Below, piece after piece: positions 1 to 8,171 of a DNA stretch of 39,184 bases. Under the pieces are notes generated by a model. It had not been told where the DNA came from, ran no database searches, and worked only from the letters and a program-made list of their open reading frames with translations. The translations under genes and the position numbers were made by a program. Every line of letters begins with the position of its first letter. Position 1 is the first letter of the stretch. The DNA is from an uncultured bacterium (lineage in GTDB: Bacteria; Actinomycetota; Coriobacteriia; Coriobacteriales; Coriobacteriaceae). The stretch is taken from positions 1 through 39,184 of the forward strand of contig CAJMPY010000024.1 of the NCBI GenBank assembly GCA_905215385.1. The letters run 5' to 3'.

Positions 1-36
1 CGGAGGTCGTAGGTTCAAATCCTGCCCCCGCGACCA
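1..36 (+). tRNA. tRNA, 3' portion only (initiator Met or Pro type)
   Basis: The window opens inside a tRNA. Visible are a T arm (stem GTAGG/CCTGC around the loop TTCAAAT), the 3' acceptor strand CCCCGCG, discriminator A and an encoded CCA. The variable-loop sequence AGGTC and the acceptor CCCCGC match bacterial initiator tRNA-fMet. However, position 72 is G, which would pair with C1, and the C1-G72/A73 combination is typical of tRNA-Pro. The anticodon lies upstream of the window, so the identity cannot be settled here. A terminator follows after nine bases. Confidence 0.85.
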
Positions 37-45
37 AGAACTTGC

Positions 46-75
46 AGCTCGTCGGCCTAGCCGGCGAGCTTTTTT
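46..75 (+). terminator. Rho-independent terminator of the tRNA
   Basis: An 11-bp stem (46-56 with 60-70, one G-T pair) with a three-base loop is followed by a run of T. It lies ten bases after the CCA end and so terminates the tRNA transcript. Confidence 0.85.
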
Positions 76-124
76 GTTATTCCGGGACTGTTCTCTCAGC
101 CCAATTCCCAACATCTCAAACAAA

Positions 125-181
125 ATCTCGATCTGTAACATCTAGACCCGATTTGGGCGGCCAGGTGTTACAGATCGAGAT
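125..181. repeat. Palindromic repeat, TCTCGATCTGTAACA family, copy 1
   Basis: A perfect 16-bp inverted repeat (125-140 and 166-181) is separated by 25 bases. The inner sequence contains AGACCCGATTT, close to AGACCCGGTTTT in the copy at 8310. It lies in non-coding DNA after the tRNA terminator. The function is unknown; a REP-like or protein-binding element is possible. Confidence 0.75.
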
Positions 182-210
182 ATACCGGTGGGTTGGGTCC
201 CGTTTGTCTA

Positions 211-257
211 AATCTGTAACACGAGGGACGGATTTTGCCGAGTAACTGTTACAGATT
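211..257. repeat. Palindromic repeat, TCTCGATCTGTAACA family, copy 2
   Basis: An 11-bp perfect inverted repeat (211-221 and 247-257) lies 30 bases after copy 1. Its inner part GATTTTGCCGAGTAA is nearly the same as in the copy at 8310. A half-site, TTTGTCTCGATCTG, occurs at 284-297 without its partner arm. Copies 1 and 2 together look like a small cluster of the same element. Confidence 0.7.
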
Positions 258-304
258 GAGATTTCCTGCCGGGACGGTTTTGGTTTGTCTCGATCTGCTC
301 CAAT

Positions 305-529
305 GTGCCCTGCGTCTTTATGGGTCTTGCCACGTCGTTCTTCACGTTTATGCTGCAGCAGCCGATCAACTTTGGCCACCTCTTCGCATTCTGGGCCTTT
401 GGAATCGCGCTCGCGGTTTGCCTGGTTATGTCGGGAACGCTCGTGTGCTCGGCAATCTTTGGAAAAGAGCGCGCTATTCAGGCGCTTACGCCGCTCGATG
501 TGCTCGAGGCACAGCGGAACCATAAATAA
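305..529 (+). CDS. Possible small membrane protein or C-terminal remnant of a permease
   Basis: An open frame from a GTG codon gives 74 residues with two hydrophobic stretches (roughly residues 6-18 and 25-50) and then a polar tail ending LTPLDVLEAQRNHK. No ribosome-binding site precedes the start and no family is recognised. The hydrophobic-then-PLDVLEA ending resembles the last helix of an FtsX-type permease, so this may be the decayed end of a larger gene. The rest of 246-780 holds only a short GC-rich hairpin around 547-576 and the promoter described below. Confidence 0.25.
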   Translation: MPCVFMGLATSFFTFMLQQPINFGHLFAFWAFGIALAVCLVMSGTLVCSAIFGKERAIQALTPLDVLEAQRNHK

Positions 530-687
530 GAAAACTCGATTATCAGGGGCGGACGCCGTGAAGCACACCGCCCCCCTGTACGTGTGGCGCCAGGGCCATG
601 CGCTCGAAAGCGTCGCCCAAACGCATGGTTCATCCGCACAAAGCCCATGGTCGCTATGGGCAAACATCGGTGCGCCTGCACATGGCT

Positions 688-716
688 TTGAGTCTGTTTT
701 CGAGCGAAAGTATGGC
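688..716 (+). promoter_or_regulatory. Candidate promoter and operator for the flavoprotein gene
   Basis: TTGAGT (688-693) and TATGGC (711-716) are separated by 17 bases. Just downstream is an inverted repeat CATGC-AATTC-GCATG (727-741), placed where a repressor would block initiation. The sequence match is moderate. The regulator is unknown, though the PucR-type gene at 6858 is a natural candidate. Confidence 0.35.
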
Positions 717-782
717 TGTCGATACGCATGCAATTCGCATGAAGTCCGGGTTCGTCCAAGAGCCCTATAAAGGAGGATTCGC

Positions 783-2288
783 ATGAAACAGTTAGAGACC
801 GACGTCGTTGTCGTTGCCGCGGGTCTGAGTGGCCTTGCCGCAGCGGTCGCTGCAGCCGAGGCAGGCGCTCGCGTCATTGCCCTAGAGAAGGCCCCCATTA
901 CCGGTGGCGCCGCCAACATGGGCATGGGGCCTGCCGCCGCTGGCTCTCCGCTTCAGAAGGCTTCGATGATCGAGGTCACGCCTGGCGAGCTCTTCCGTCG
1001 CCATATGTTCTACACCCATTACCAGGTCGATGCTCGCCTGGTGCGCGACTACTACTTTAAGTCGGGCGATACCATCGCATGGCTGCAGGATATGGGCGTG
1101 GTGTTTAACTCCGTGCGTCCGGCGTTCCGCGCCCGCGAGCGCACGCGCGCCTATTCCGACGGCGAGTGCACCTGGCATGTCGTGCAGCCCGAGGATGGCT
1201 CGGAGCCCGGTCCTCGCGCGGCGACCACGATGACCAAGCGCATGACCGAGCGTGCCCAGGACCTGGGTGTCGAGTTTATGTTTGAGTGCCCGGGCACCGG
1301 CCTTATCAAGGGCGAGGACGGCGCCATCTGCGGCGTGACCGCCAAGGACAAGGACGGCGAGGAGTACCAAATCTCGTGCAAGTCTGCGATTGTCGCTACG
1401 GGCGGTTTTGGCCACAACGCTAAGCTCATCAAGGAGAAGCTCGACTTTGAGTGGGGTAAAGACCTGTTCTCGTTTGCCATTCCGGGCATGGACGGCGACG
1501 GCATCAACATGTGCCACGAGGTCGGCGGCGGCCACACCCCGGTGACCATGGAGCTCATGTATCAGATCCCCGACAACATGAACCACTTCTATGTCGAGGG
1601 CGCATTCCGTCAGCCGTGCTACTGGTGCAACCGCCTGGGCGAGCGCTTTATGCCGGAGGACGAGATCTTCAACACCACCTTTGTCGGCAACGCCATCAAC
1701 CATCTTCCCGGCAAGGTCGCCTATGCCATCTTTGATTCCCGCATGCTCAAGCACTGGAAGAAGGATGGCCCGGATATCGTCAGCCACGTTCATCCGCACG
1801 ACCTGTACGACGGCTTTGAGGAGCAGTGGAACCGCGACCTGGAGGCTGGCTACCCGGCGATTTGCCAGGCCGATACGCTGGAGGAGCTTGCCGAGAAGGC
1901 GGGTATCGACGTGGAGGGCCTGCTCGCCAACGTCGACGAGTACAACGAGATGTGCGACAACGGCTGGGACGACATCTTTGAGAAAGAGCGCGAGTTTATG
2001 AAGCCGCTCGAGAAGGGCCCCTTCTATTGCTGCAAGCAGTACTGTGGCGCCTACGGCACCCTGGGCGGCGTGCTCATTAACCACAAGATGGAGGTCATGA
2101 CCGACGACTATGAGGTCATCCCTGGCCTGTACTGCGTTGGCACCGATGCCTGCACCATCTATGGCGACTCCTATAACTACTGCATTCCGGGTAACACCAT
2201 GGGCTTCTGCCTTAACTCGGGTCGCATCGCCGGTGAAAACGCCGCCGCAGCCCTCTTTGAGGACGCGGGCGACGAGGAGTGGTCGTAA
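783..2288 (+). CDS. Fumarate-reductase-like FAD-dependent oxidoreductase
   Basis: A 501-residue flavoprotein of the fumarate reductase/succinate dehydrogenase flavoprotein superfamily (FAD_binding_2). Seen: an N-terminal dinucleotide fold (residues 7-35), the strand ending in VALATGGF-like text (IVATGGFGHN), the family motif GERFMPED, and a C-terminal FAD loop PGLYCVGTDAC...IPGNTMGFCLNSGRIAGENAA. There is no signal peptide, heme motif or FMN-binding domain, so it should be a soluble cytosolic enzyme that needs an electron donor. The next two genes can supply one. The first glycine of GxGxxG is alanine (A12). The family reduces activated C=C bonds (fumarate, enoates, steroids, tetrahydrodaidzein). 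The substrate cannot be read from sequence. The start is supported by AAAGGAGG eight bases upstream. Confidence 0.85.
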   Translation: MKQLETDVVVVAAGLSGLAAAVAAAEAGARVIALEKAPITGGAANMGMGPAAAGSPLQKASMIEVTPGELFRRHMFYTHYQVDARLVRDYYFKSGDTIAWLQDMGVVFNSVRPAFRARERTRAYSDGECTWHVVQPEDGSEPGPRAATTMTKRMTERAQDLGVEFMFECPGTGLIKGEDGAICGVTAKDKDGEEYQISCKSAIVATGGFGHNAKLIKEKLDFEWGKDLFSFAIPGMDGDGINMCHEVGGGHTPVTMELMYQIPDNMNHFYVEGAFRQPCYWCNRLGERFMPEDEIFNTTFVGNAINHLPGKVAYAIFDSRMLKHWKKDGPDIVSHVHPHDLYDGFEEQWNRDLEAGYPAICQADTLEELAEKAGIDVEGLLANVDEYNEMCDNGWDDIFEKEREFMKPLEKGPFYCCKQYCGAYGTLGGVLINHKMEVMTDDYEVIPGLYCVGTDACTIYGDSYNYCIPGNTMGFCLNSGRIAGENAAAALFEDAGDEEWS

Positions 2289-2355
2289 CACCGCAGCTAT
2301 TCGCGCCTGCAGACACCCACGCGTTGGGTGCGGGCGGGGATTTGCCCTACAAGCG

Positions 2356-2391
2356 AGGCGCTCGGGATCGCTTTGGTCCCGGGCGCCTTTC
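2356..2391 (+). terminator. Terminator-like or attenuator hairpin between two operon genes
   Basis: A 14-bp stem with two G-T pairs (2356-2369 with 2375-2388) and a five-base loop is followed by a short TTT. It sits in the 133-base gap between the flavoprotein and the NuoG/GltD-like gene. The weak T run suggests partial termination or an mRNA-stability hairpin that sets different levels of the two products. Confidence 0.5.
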
Positions 2392-2421
2392 TGGACAAGA
2401 GCGACGTTTTGAGGGGAACGA

Positions 2422-4554
2422 ATGAAGCTAACGATTAATGGAGCCGAGGTCGAGGCACGCGAAGGGCAAAATGTCCTGGAAGCCGCGCTCGATGCCGGTA
2501 TCTATATTCCGCATCTGTGTAAACATCCCGATCTTGAGGCCGTCGGCGGATGCCGTCTGTGCATGGTCGAGATCGAAGGCCAAGATGAGCCGGTGTGTGC
2601 CTGCAAGACGCAGGTTGCCGAGGGAATGGTCGTCAACACGACAGGCGAGCAGGCCGAGCGCGTGCGCAAGCTGGCAATGGAGCTTATCTTGGCCACGCAT
2701 CCCGCCGATTGCACCGGCTGCCCCAAGTACGGCAAGTGCGAGCTGCAGTCTATGTATCAGTACCTGGGAGTTTCGCCTGCGCGCTGGCGCACCAAGAGCC
2801 GTCCGGTCGCCACGGACGAATCGAACCCGCTGATCACCCATATGTTCACCCGCTGCATTCGGTGCGGTCGCTGCGTGCGCGCGTGCCGCGAGCTGCGCGG
2901 CGCCGGCGTCTTGGACTACCAGCGCACCGAGGACGGCATTCGCATTGGTGCGGACGGCAGCGTGAGTCTGCAAGAGGCCGGATGCCGTTTTTGCGGTGCC
3001 TGTATCGAAGTGTGTCCCACGGGCTCGATCGTCGACACGCTCGATATGTTCGATGAGAACAAGTCCTATGCCGACAACGTGGTCCCCTGTCGCTCGGGCT
3101 GTCCCGCCCACGTGGATATCCCACGCTACCTGCGTCACATCCGTAACGGCGAGTACACCCGAGCCGCCGCGGTGGTGCGCGAGAAGGTCCCGTTCCCCGA
3201 GAGCCTGGGCGACATTTGCGTCCATAGCTGCCAGGATGCCTGCAAGCGCAACGAGCTCAACGGCACGCCGGTTTCGGTTTGCCGTCTTAAGCGCGCCGCG
3301 GCCGTGCGCGATGCGGGCGACTGGAAGGCCAACGTGCGCCATGAGCCGCTGAGCGGCAAGAGCGTCGCCGTTGTGGGTGCCGGTCCCGCCGGCTTGACCG
3401 CCGCACTCTATTGCGCCGAGAAGGGCCACAAGGTCGTGGTGTTCGAGGCCAACGAGAAGGTCGGCGGCCAGATGCGCTACGGCATTCCGGCGTATCGCCT
3501 GCCCGATGCCACGGTCGATGCCGAGGTTGCGACGATTTTAGAGATTGCCCAGGGTGATGACGCCGAGCCGCGCATTGAGCTGCGCTGTGGCGAGCGAATC
3601 GCCGAGCCCCAGGCGCTTTTGGAGCAGGGCTTCGATGCCGCGCTGGTTGCGGTGGGCACGCATGACGGAACGGTGCTTCCCATGCCCGGCCACGACCTCG
3701 AAGGCGTGCTGCGTAACACCGATTTTCTGAAGGCCGCCCGTATGGGCAGCGCCCCGGACCTGACGGGCAAGCGCGTCGTGGTGCTTGGCGGCGGCAACGT
3801 GGCGTACGACTGCGCCCGCACTGCCGTGCGTCTGGGTGCCGCCTCGGTCGATGTCGCCTGCCTTGAGGCCCAAGACGCGATGACCTCGACGCCCGAGGAG
3901 CGTGCCGAGGCCGCCGAGGAAGGCGTGGTCCTGCACGATGCCTATGCCTTTACCAGCATTAACGAGACCGAGGACGGTTCGGGCAAGGTCGGTTCCATGA
4001 CGATCCACAAGATCGAGCGGTTCTACTTTGACGAGAACCACCGCGCCGTCACCGAACTGCTCGACGGCGGCGAGAAGACCATCGATGCCGACTGCGTGAT
4101 CTTTGCCGTGAGTCAAAAGCCCGAGGGCACGGCCCAGATGGGCCTTGAGCTTACGCACGGCCCGTATATCGTGGCCGATACCGAAGGCAAGACGAGCGTT
4201 GAAGGCATCTGGTCGGCGGGCGACTGCGTGACGGGTACCAAATCGGTGATCGCGGCAATCGCTGCAGGTCGCACGTGCGCCTCGGCCATCGACCGCGCTT
4301 TGGGTGGCGATGGCAACATCGACGAGGAGCTGACCGAGCATGATGCTCCCGAGCAGTGGATTGGCCGCGCCCCCGAGGGCTTCTACGACGATGCCGTGCA
4401 GCCCGAGTTTGTCGATGCCCAGACGCGTAAGGATAACTTCGATACGTTTGAGTGCCCCTATACCGACCATGAGGCTACGTGCGAGGCGAGCCGCTGCTTG
4501 CAGTGCGATTTGCGCCTAACGATCAGTACGCCGCGCCTGTGGAACGAATACTAG
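2422..4554 (+). CDS. NuoG/GltD-like NAD(P)H-oxidising iron-sulfur flavoprotein
   Basis: A 710-residue multi-cofactor electron carrier. In order: a [2Fe-2S] domain (C33, C44, C47, C59); a NuoG-type His-Cys cluster (H93, C97, C100, C106); two ferredoxin [4Fe-4S] motifs (C145-C155, and about 188-200); a GltD-type N-terminal Fe-S domain (from about residue 215, PCRSGCPAHVDIP); and an FAD fold (GAGPAG near 318) with a nucleotide-binding fold (GGGNVA near 455). It ends with another Cys pair (CEASRCLQCD). GltD-like proteins oxidise NADPH or NADH. The NuoG-like front end would pass electrons onward. With its neighbours it probably forms a soluble complex feeding the flavoprotein at 783. Start: GAGGGGA five bases upstream. 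Pyridine-nucleotide specificity is not assigned. Confidence 0.85.
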   Translation: MKLTINGAEVEAREGQNVLEAALDAGIYIPHLCKHPDLEAVGGCRLCMVEIEGQDEPVCACKTQVAEGMVVNTTGEQAERVRKLAMELILATHPADCTGCPKYGKCELQSMYQYLGVSPARWRTKSRPVATDESNPLITHMFTRCIRCGRCVRACRELRGAGVLDYQRTEDGIRIGADGSVSLQEAGCRFCGACIEVCPTGSIVDTLDMFDENKSYADNVVPCRSGCPAHVDIPRYLRHIRNGEYTRAAAVVREKVPFPESLGDICVHSCQDACKRNELNGTPVSVCRLKRAAAVRDAGDWKANVRHEPLSGKSVAVVGAGPAGLTAALYCAEKGHKVVVFEANEKVGGQMRYGIPAYRLPDATVDAEVATILEIAQGDDAEPRIELRCGERIAEPQALLEQGFDAALVAVGTHDGTVLPMPGHDLEGVLRNTDFLKAARMGSAPDLTGKRVVVLGGGNVAYDCARTAVRLGAASVDVACLEAQDAMTSTPEERAEAAEEGVVLHDAYAFTSINETEDGSGKVGSMTIHKIERFYFDENHRAVTELLDGGEKTIDADCVIFAVSQKPEGTAQMGLELTHGPYIVADTEGKTSVEGIWSAGDCVTGTKSVIAAIAAGRTCASAIDRALGGDGNIDEELTEHDAPEQWIGRAPEGFYDDAVQPEFVDAQTRKDNFDTFECPYTDHEATCEASRCLQCDLRLTISTPRLWNEY

Positions 4555-4571
4555 GAAAGGAGCGATAACCC

Positions 4572-5648
4572 ATGACGATCATCAACTTTATGCCTGCGCA
4601 TAAGCAGGCCCCCGTCGCGCTCTGGCTCCTTAAGAAGGACGTGGCGGCCGCTGCGGAAAAAATTGCAGGGGCCGGTGCCCAGGCGGTTTTGGTACCGGCA
4701 GGCGATGAGGTCTCTGCCGCGCTCGCGGATGCGTTGGGCGAGTCCTGCCGCGTGATCGAGTGCGACCCGAGCCTGGGCTTTGTCTATGCCAACGGTTCGG
4801 CCGCGGCCAAGATGCTCGACGGCGAAAAGCCTCTCCCATCTTGCTGCGAGGGCGATGGCGCCGACCGCTGCCTGAGCGGATCAGAGTTACTTGCCGCCGA
4901 AGGCAAGCGCTGGGTGTGGATTGACGGGGCCGAGGAGCCCGTTGAGGTCGACCGTGTCGTGAGTGCGGAATCCCTGGTTGCCGCGGCGGGCGCCGACGAC
5001 GCTAAAGCGGTGGGGATTGGCTATCCCAGCGGTCTGCTGCTGAGGCCCGATGACACCTCAAAGATTGAGCTATGCAGCGACTACGTGCGCGTCTACACCG
5101 CCAAAAACTGCATGGCAAAGGCGCTTTTGGACATTTGCACGCTCTATCGTCACGAGAGCTGCGGACGCTGTGTCTTTGGCTACGAGGGCTCGCATCAGAT
5201 TGCAACGATTCTTGCCGATATCTGCCGCAAGAAGGGCAAGCCGGGTGACTTGGCGCTCCTTCGCGACCTTTGCCCCGTGATGCAGGCGCAGTGCCTGTGC
5301 GAGCAGGGTCGCGTGCTGGCGCGCACGGTGCAGTCGTTCCTCGACCTGTTCGAGGGCGAGATTATGCAGCACACCACCAAGAAGGTCTGTGCCGCCGGGG
5401 AATGCCAGGCATTCTTGACCTTCCATATCCTCGCCTCCAAATGCCAGGCATTCAACAAGTGTGTCGATTCGGACGTTTGCGAGGAGGACGCGATTCTGGG
5501 AAGGCCGCGGTTCATCCACGTGATCGACCAAAAGGCTTGCACCCAGTGCGGTGCCTGCCTGGATATCTGCGACAACGGCGCGATCGTCACGGCTGGGGCC
5601 GTCAAGCCCAAGTGCCCGCCCAAACCCATTCCCTTTAAGCGCAAATAA
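4572..5648 (+). CDS. NuoF-like iron-sulfur protein lacking the FMN/NADH domain
   Basis: A 358-residue protein. The middle (from about residue 195) matches the Fe-S domain of NuoF/HydB (ESCGRC, with the helical region after it), and a ferredoxin-like domain ends the protein (CTQCGACLDICDNGAI). The N-terminal 180 residues show no FMN/NADH motif such as GRGGAGFP, so it is unlikely to oxidise NADH itself. The NuoF cluster motif is incomplete: C197 and C200 are present but the third cysteine position is glycine (G203). The other ferredoxin motif (KCQAFNKCVDSDVC) is irregular. It follows the NuoG/GltD-like gene by 17 bases with AAAGGAG before the start, so it is probably the connecting subunit of the same complex. 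Confidence 0.75.
   Translation: MTIINFMPAHKQAPVALWLLKKDVAAAAEKIAGAGAQAVLVPAGDEVSAALADALGESCRVIECDPSLGFVYANGSAAAKMLDGEKPLPSCCEGDGADRCLSGSELLAAEGKRWVWIDGAEEPVEVDRVVSAESLVAAAGADDAKAVGIGYPSGLLLRPDDTSKIELCSDYVRVYTAKNCMAKALLDICTLYRHESCGRCVFGYEGSHQIATILADICRKKGKPGDLALLRDLCPVMQAQCLCEQGRVLARTVQSFLDLFEGEIMQHTTKKVCAAGECQAFLTFHILASKCQAFNKCVDSDVCEEDAILGRPRFIHVIDQKACTQCGACLDICDNGAIVTAGAVKPKCPPKPIPFKRK
5400..5453. repeat. Two copies of the palindrome AATGCCAGGCATTC inside a gene
   Basis: GAATGCCAGGCATTC (5400-5414, a perfect palindrome) and AAATGCCAGGCATTC (5439-5453) lie 24 bases apart in the same frame. Both encode CQAF in the NuoF-like protein. They may be a small duplication that produced the irregular cysteine spacing, or a binding site. 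Confidence 0.6.
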
Positions 5649-5842
5649 GAGCGCCGACCCCTTCCGTTTTGTCCCTTGTAGGCATGCGGGAGGGGCCTTT
5701 GTTTATCTGCACGAGGTATTCCGCAAATACCGAGCGGGCCTTGGTTGCCTGGACGGTGCGCATGTTTTACGTCTGCCGTACGCTTTTTGCGAAGTACACA
5801 CGGGCAGAATCCGTGTCCAAAATGCTCTGGAGAGGAGCGACC

Positions 5843-6835
5843 ATGTCGTTTAAAGTGATGGCGATTTGTGCCGGCAGGCACGGTGGCAACGGCGAGGCTT
5901 TGGCCAAAGAGGCCCTTTGCGCGGTGCGCGAGGCTGGCGGCGAGGTCGAGCTGATCAATTTGTTCGACTATAACATCTTGCCCTGCACCGGTTGCGAGGG
6001 CTGCACCATGCAGATGGGAAAGATGGGCGCCGGCCTGCAAAAGGAATATCACGGCTGCGTTCTTAAAAACAAAGACGATGTAGATGCGATTATTCGCGAA
6101 CTGCAGACCTGCCAGGGCGTGATCTTCTCGGTTCCGACCTACGACCTTACGCCCAGCTCGGTGTACACCCGCTTTGCCCAGCGCTTCTTGGCATACGAGC
6201 TTTCGTTCTTGCTTGCCATCGGTGCCGTAAAGGAGAATCCGCATACCGTTGCCGGCCTCATCTCCGTCGGCGGCTCCATGCACGATTGGCAGTCCCTGGC
6301 ACTGGAGAGCCTGCAGGCGACTATGTTTACCATGTCGATGACTGTCGTCGATCGCTATATGGCGCAGCGCGACGGCCGCCCGGGCAATGCTTTTGTGTGG
6401 GGAGACGACGTGGAGTGGGGCGGACAGATCGCCCGCGCCCACAAGATGGGCGAGAACATCGTCAAGGCCATTCGCACGCCTGTTGACGAGCGCTGCTGGC
6501 TGGGCGATCCGGATGACGGCGTGTGTCCCAACTGCCACAGCTCCCTGGTGTACCCCGGCGACAAGCATTGGGATGGGGTCGAGTTTCCCTGGGAGTGTGC
6601 GGTCTGCGGCGCGGGCGGCGATATCGTAACCGACGAGCGCACCGGTCGCCCCAAGCTCAAGATTGCCGAGAACGGCCTGATTCGCGACCGCAACGACGAC
6701 CACGCGCGCGCCGAGCACCTCAACGAGATCAACAAGACCCGCGACGAGTTCTTCGCCCATATGGACGAAGTAAAGCCGCTCATGGAAAAGTACGCCAAGA
6801 TGACGTTCCCCACGCTGGAGATTAAGCGCGACTAG
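5843..6835 (+). CDS. Iron-sulfur flavoprotein / NAD(P)H-dependent FMN reductase with zinc-ribbon tail
   Basis: A 330-residue protein. The N-terminal half is a flavodoxin-like fold of the FMN_red/Isf family (MSFKVMAICAGRHGGNGE phosphate loop, then FSVPTYDLTPSS). A compact cysteine motif C48-x2-C51-x2-C54 with C72 resembles the [4Fe-4S] site of Isf flavoproteins. Residues of about 230-262 hold two CxxC pairs (CPNC and CAVC), likely a zinc ribbon or rubredoxin-like site, followed by a charged helical tail. The frame is open upstream to 5669, but GAGAGGAG just before the ATG at 5843 decides the start. It probably shuttles electrons between Fe-S or pyridine-nucleotide donors and FMN. The 194 bases before it contain an imperfect hairpin near 5656-5700 and no gene. 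Confidence 0.75.
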   Translation: MSFKVMAICAGRHGGNGEALAKEALCAVREAGGEVELINLFDYNILPCTGCEGCTMQMGKMGAGLQKEYHGCVLKNKDDVDAIIRELQTCQGVIFSVPTYDLTPSSVYTRFAQRFLAYELSFLLAIGAVKENPHTVAGLISVGGSMHDWQSLALESLQATMFTMSMTVVDRYMAQRDGRPGNAFVWGDDVEWGGQIARAHKMGENIVKAIRTPVDERCWLGDPDDGVCPNCHSSLVYPGDKHWDGVEFPWECAVCGAGGDIVTDERTGRPKLKIAENGLIRDRNDDHARAEHLNEINKTRDEFFAHMDEVKPLMEKYAKMTFPTLEIKRD

Positions 6836-6857
6836 TTTTGCCCAAGCCCCGCCCGGC

Positions 6858-8171
6858 CTACTTGCGGCAGTGCAGGTCGGCGCTGGTGCGGGGCTTAATC
6901 CTCGGCTCAAGAAAGCCAAGGTAGATTAGGGTGCGAATCGAGAGGTGGAACAAAAAGAGGTCCTCTCCCGATGCCAAGTCGTTACCGGTGATTTCCTTTA
7001 TGCGGTTAATGCGATAGAGCAGCGTGTTTTTGTGAAGCGACAAGATCGCGGCGGTGCGCACCGTGTTACAGCTGTGCTGCATAAAGGCAAAGAGCGTCTC
7101 GATCAGCTCGGAATCGTGCGACTGGTCATGCTTCCAAAGTGCCCAGATTGCCGGATGGCAGTAGTTTATAAGGTTGATGTGGTCGTTGCAGATGTCGAGC
7201 ATTTCCATGTAGGTGTATTCGCAATAGCGATACACATGGGTGTCTTCGAGGATTTTGGTAAAGGTCGAGCCGTATCGAATGGCGGCGCGTGCCTGATTGA
7301 GGTGCGAACGCACGTCGGTTGCCTGGGAAAACTCGTTGCTGATGCCAATGAACAAATTGTTCGTGGCAGCAACGCGGGCAAGGATCGCCTCATCGTTGGC
7401 GGGTAGCTGCGTGGAGGGCGGACGGCTTACCAGCGCCACGAGCTCACCTTCGTACATGGTGATAAGGCTATGGTGCAGTAGCGGCTGCAATTGTCCTCGG
7501 ATGCTCTCCGCCTCGCGCGCCTCGAGCTGGGAATCTTTTTTGAGCAGGCATACAACGTAGAGGGCGGGAAGCGGCGCAAAGCCGACGAGCTGCATTTTGC
7601 GTGTGCAGGTGATGGGGTTGGGGATTTCGTCGTCCAGGAGGCGCGAGAGAAAATATGGCCCCTGTTGCGGGCCGCCCAACGAAAGAAAGCCGCCTTTCTG
7701 CAGTTCTTGCGCGAGCAGTCGGACAAAGAACTCAAAGACCTCGCGATCGCTATCGCCAAAGGCGTGATTGCGTTCGATCATCATCGCCCGGCCCAGACAC
7801 GTGCCGTGCACCTTGATCGCATCGGTCATGGTGTTGAGGCGGAACATGTCGTTATAGCGTGTAAGCGGGCCTGTCGAGCGGGCAATCTCCTCGTCTAAGC
7901 CGCATTTGATGATGTAGCGTACGGCTTCGTCCTGCAGCATGTCGCCTTCGGAGAGCTCGGCGCGGGTGATGGCTGCAAAGGGGGAGTCGTCGGCATCGTC
8001 GAGCTCAAAGCCGCCACGGGCGGCGTAGCGGTAGACGGGATCGACGACGAGCACCGGGTTGCCCATAACGGTAGAGGCTGTTTGCGTGAGGTTTTTGAGC
8101 CCCGCGTCGCTCAAGAGCGCCTCGAGCAGCGCCTGCTTTGCTGTGGACGTATCGGTGGTGCTCGGTTGCAT
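6858..8171 (-). CDS. PucR/CdaR-family transcriptional regulator
   Basis: A 437-residue regulator. The C-terminal 60 residues are a PucR-type helix-turn-helix (TAAILSLHKNTLLYRINRIKEITG). The centre is the GGDEF-like/CdaR linker region and the N-terminal part is a probable sensor domain. The frame is open to 8396, but AGAAGGGA before the ATG at 8171 fixes the start. Members of this family usually activate adjacent catabolic genes in response to a small molecule. It lies between, and opposite to, the reductase genes, so it probably controls the genes on one or both sides. Its 3' end converges on the FMN reductase gene with only 22 bases between them. Confidence 0.8.
   Translation of the reverse strand: MQPSTTDTSTAKQALLEALLSDAGLKNLTQTASTVMGNPVLVVDPVYRYAARGGFELDDADDSPFAAITRAELSEGDMLQDEAVRYIIKCGLDEEIARSTGPLTRYNDMFRLNTMTDAIKVHGTCLGRAMMIERNHAFGDSDREVFEFFVRLLAQELQKGGFLSLGGPQQGPYFLSRLLDDEIPNPITCTRKMQLVGFAPLPALYVVCLLKKDSQLEAREAESIRGQLQPLLHHSLITMYEGELVALVSRPPSTQLPANDEAILARVAATNNLFIGISNEFSQATDVRSHLNQARAAIRYGSTFTKILEDTHVYRYCEYTYMEMLDICNDHINLINYCHPAIWALWKHDQSHDSELIETLFAFMQHSCNTVRTAAILSLHKNTLLYRINRIKEITGNDLASGEDLFLFHLSIRTLIYLGFLEPRIKPRTSADLHCRK

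Noticed and set aside
882..2291. Long minus-strand frame opposite the flavoprotein gene
   Set aside because: It is the mirror frame of a GC-rich gene with strong third-position bias. It has no ribosome site and no recognisable domain. The same applies to the long antisense frames at 5195-6919, 8410-10521 and 35392-37188.
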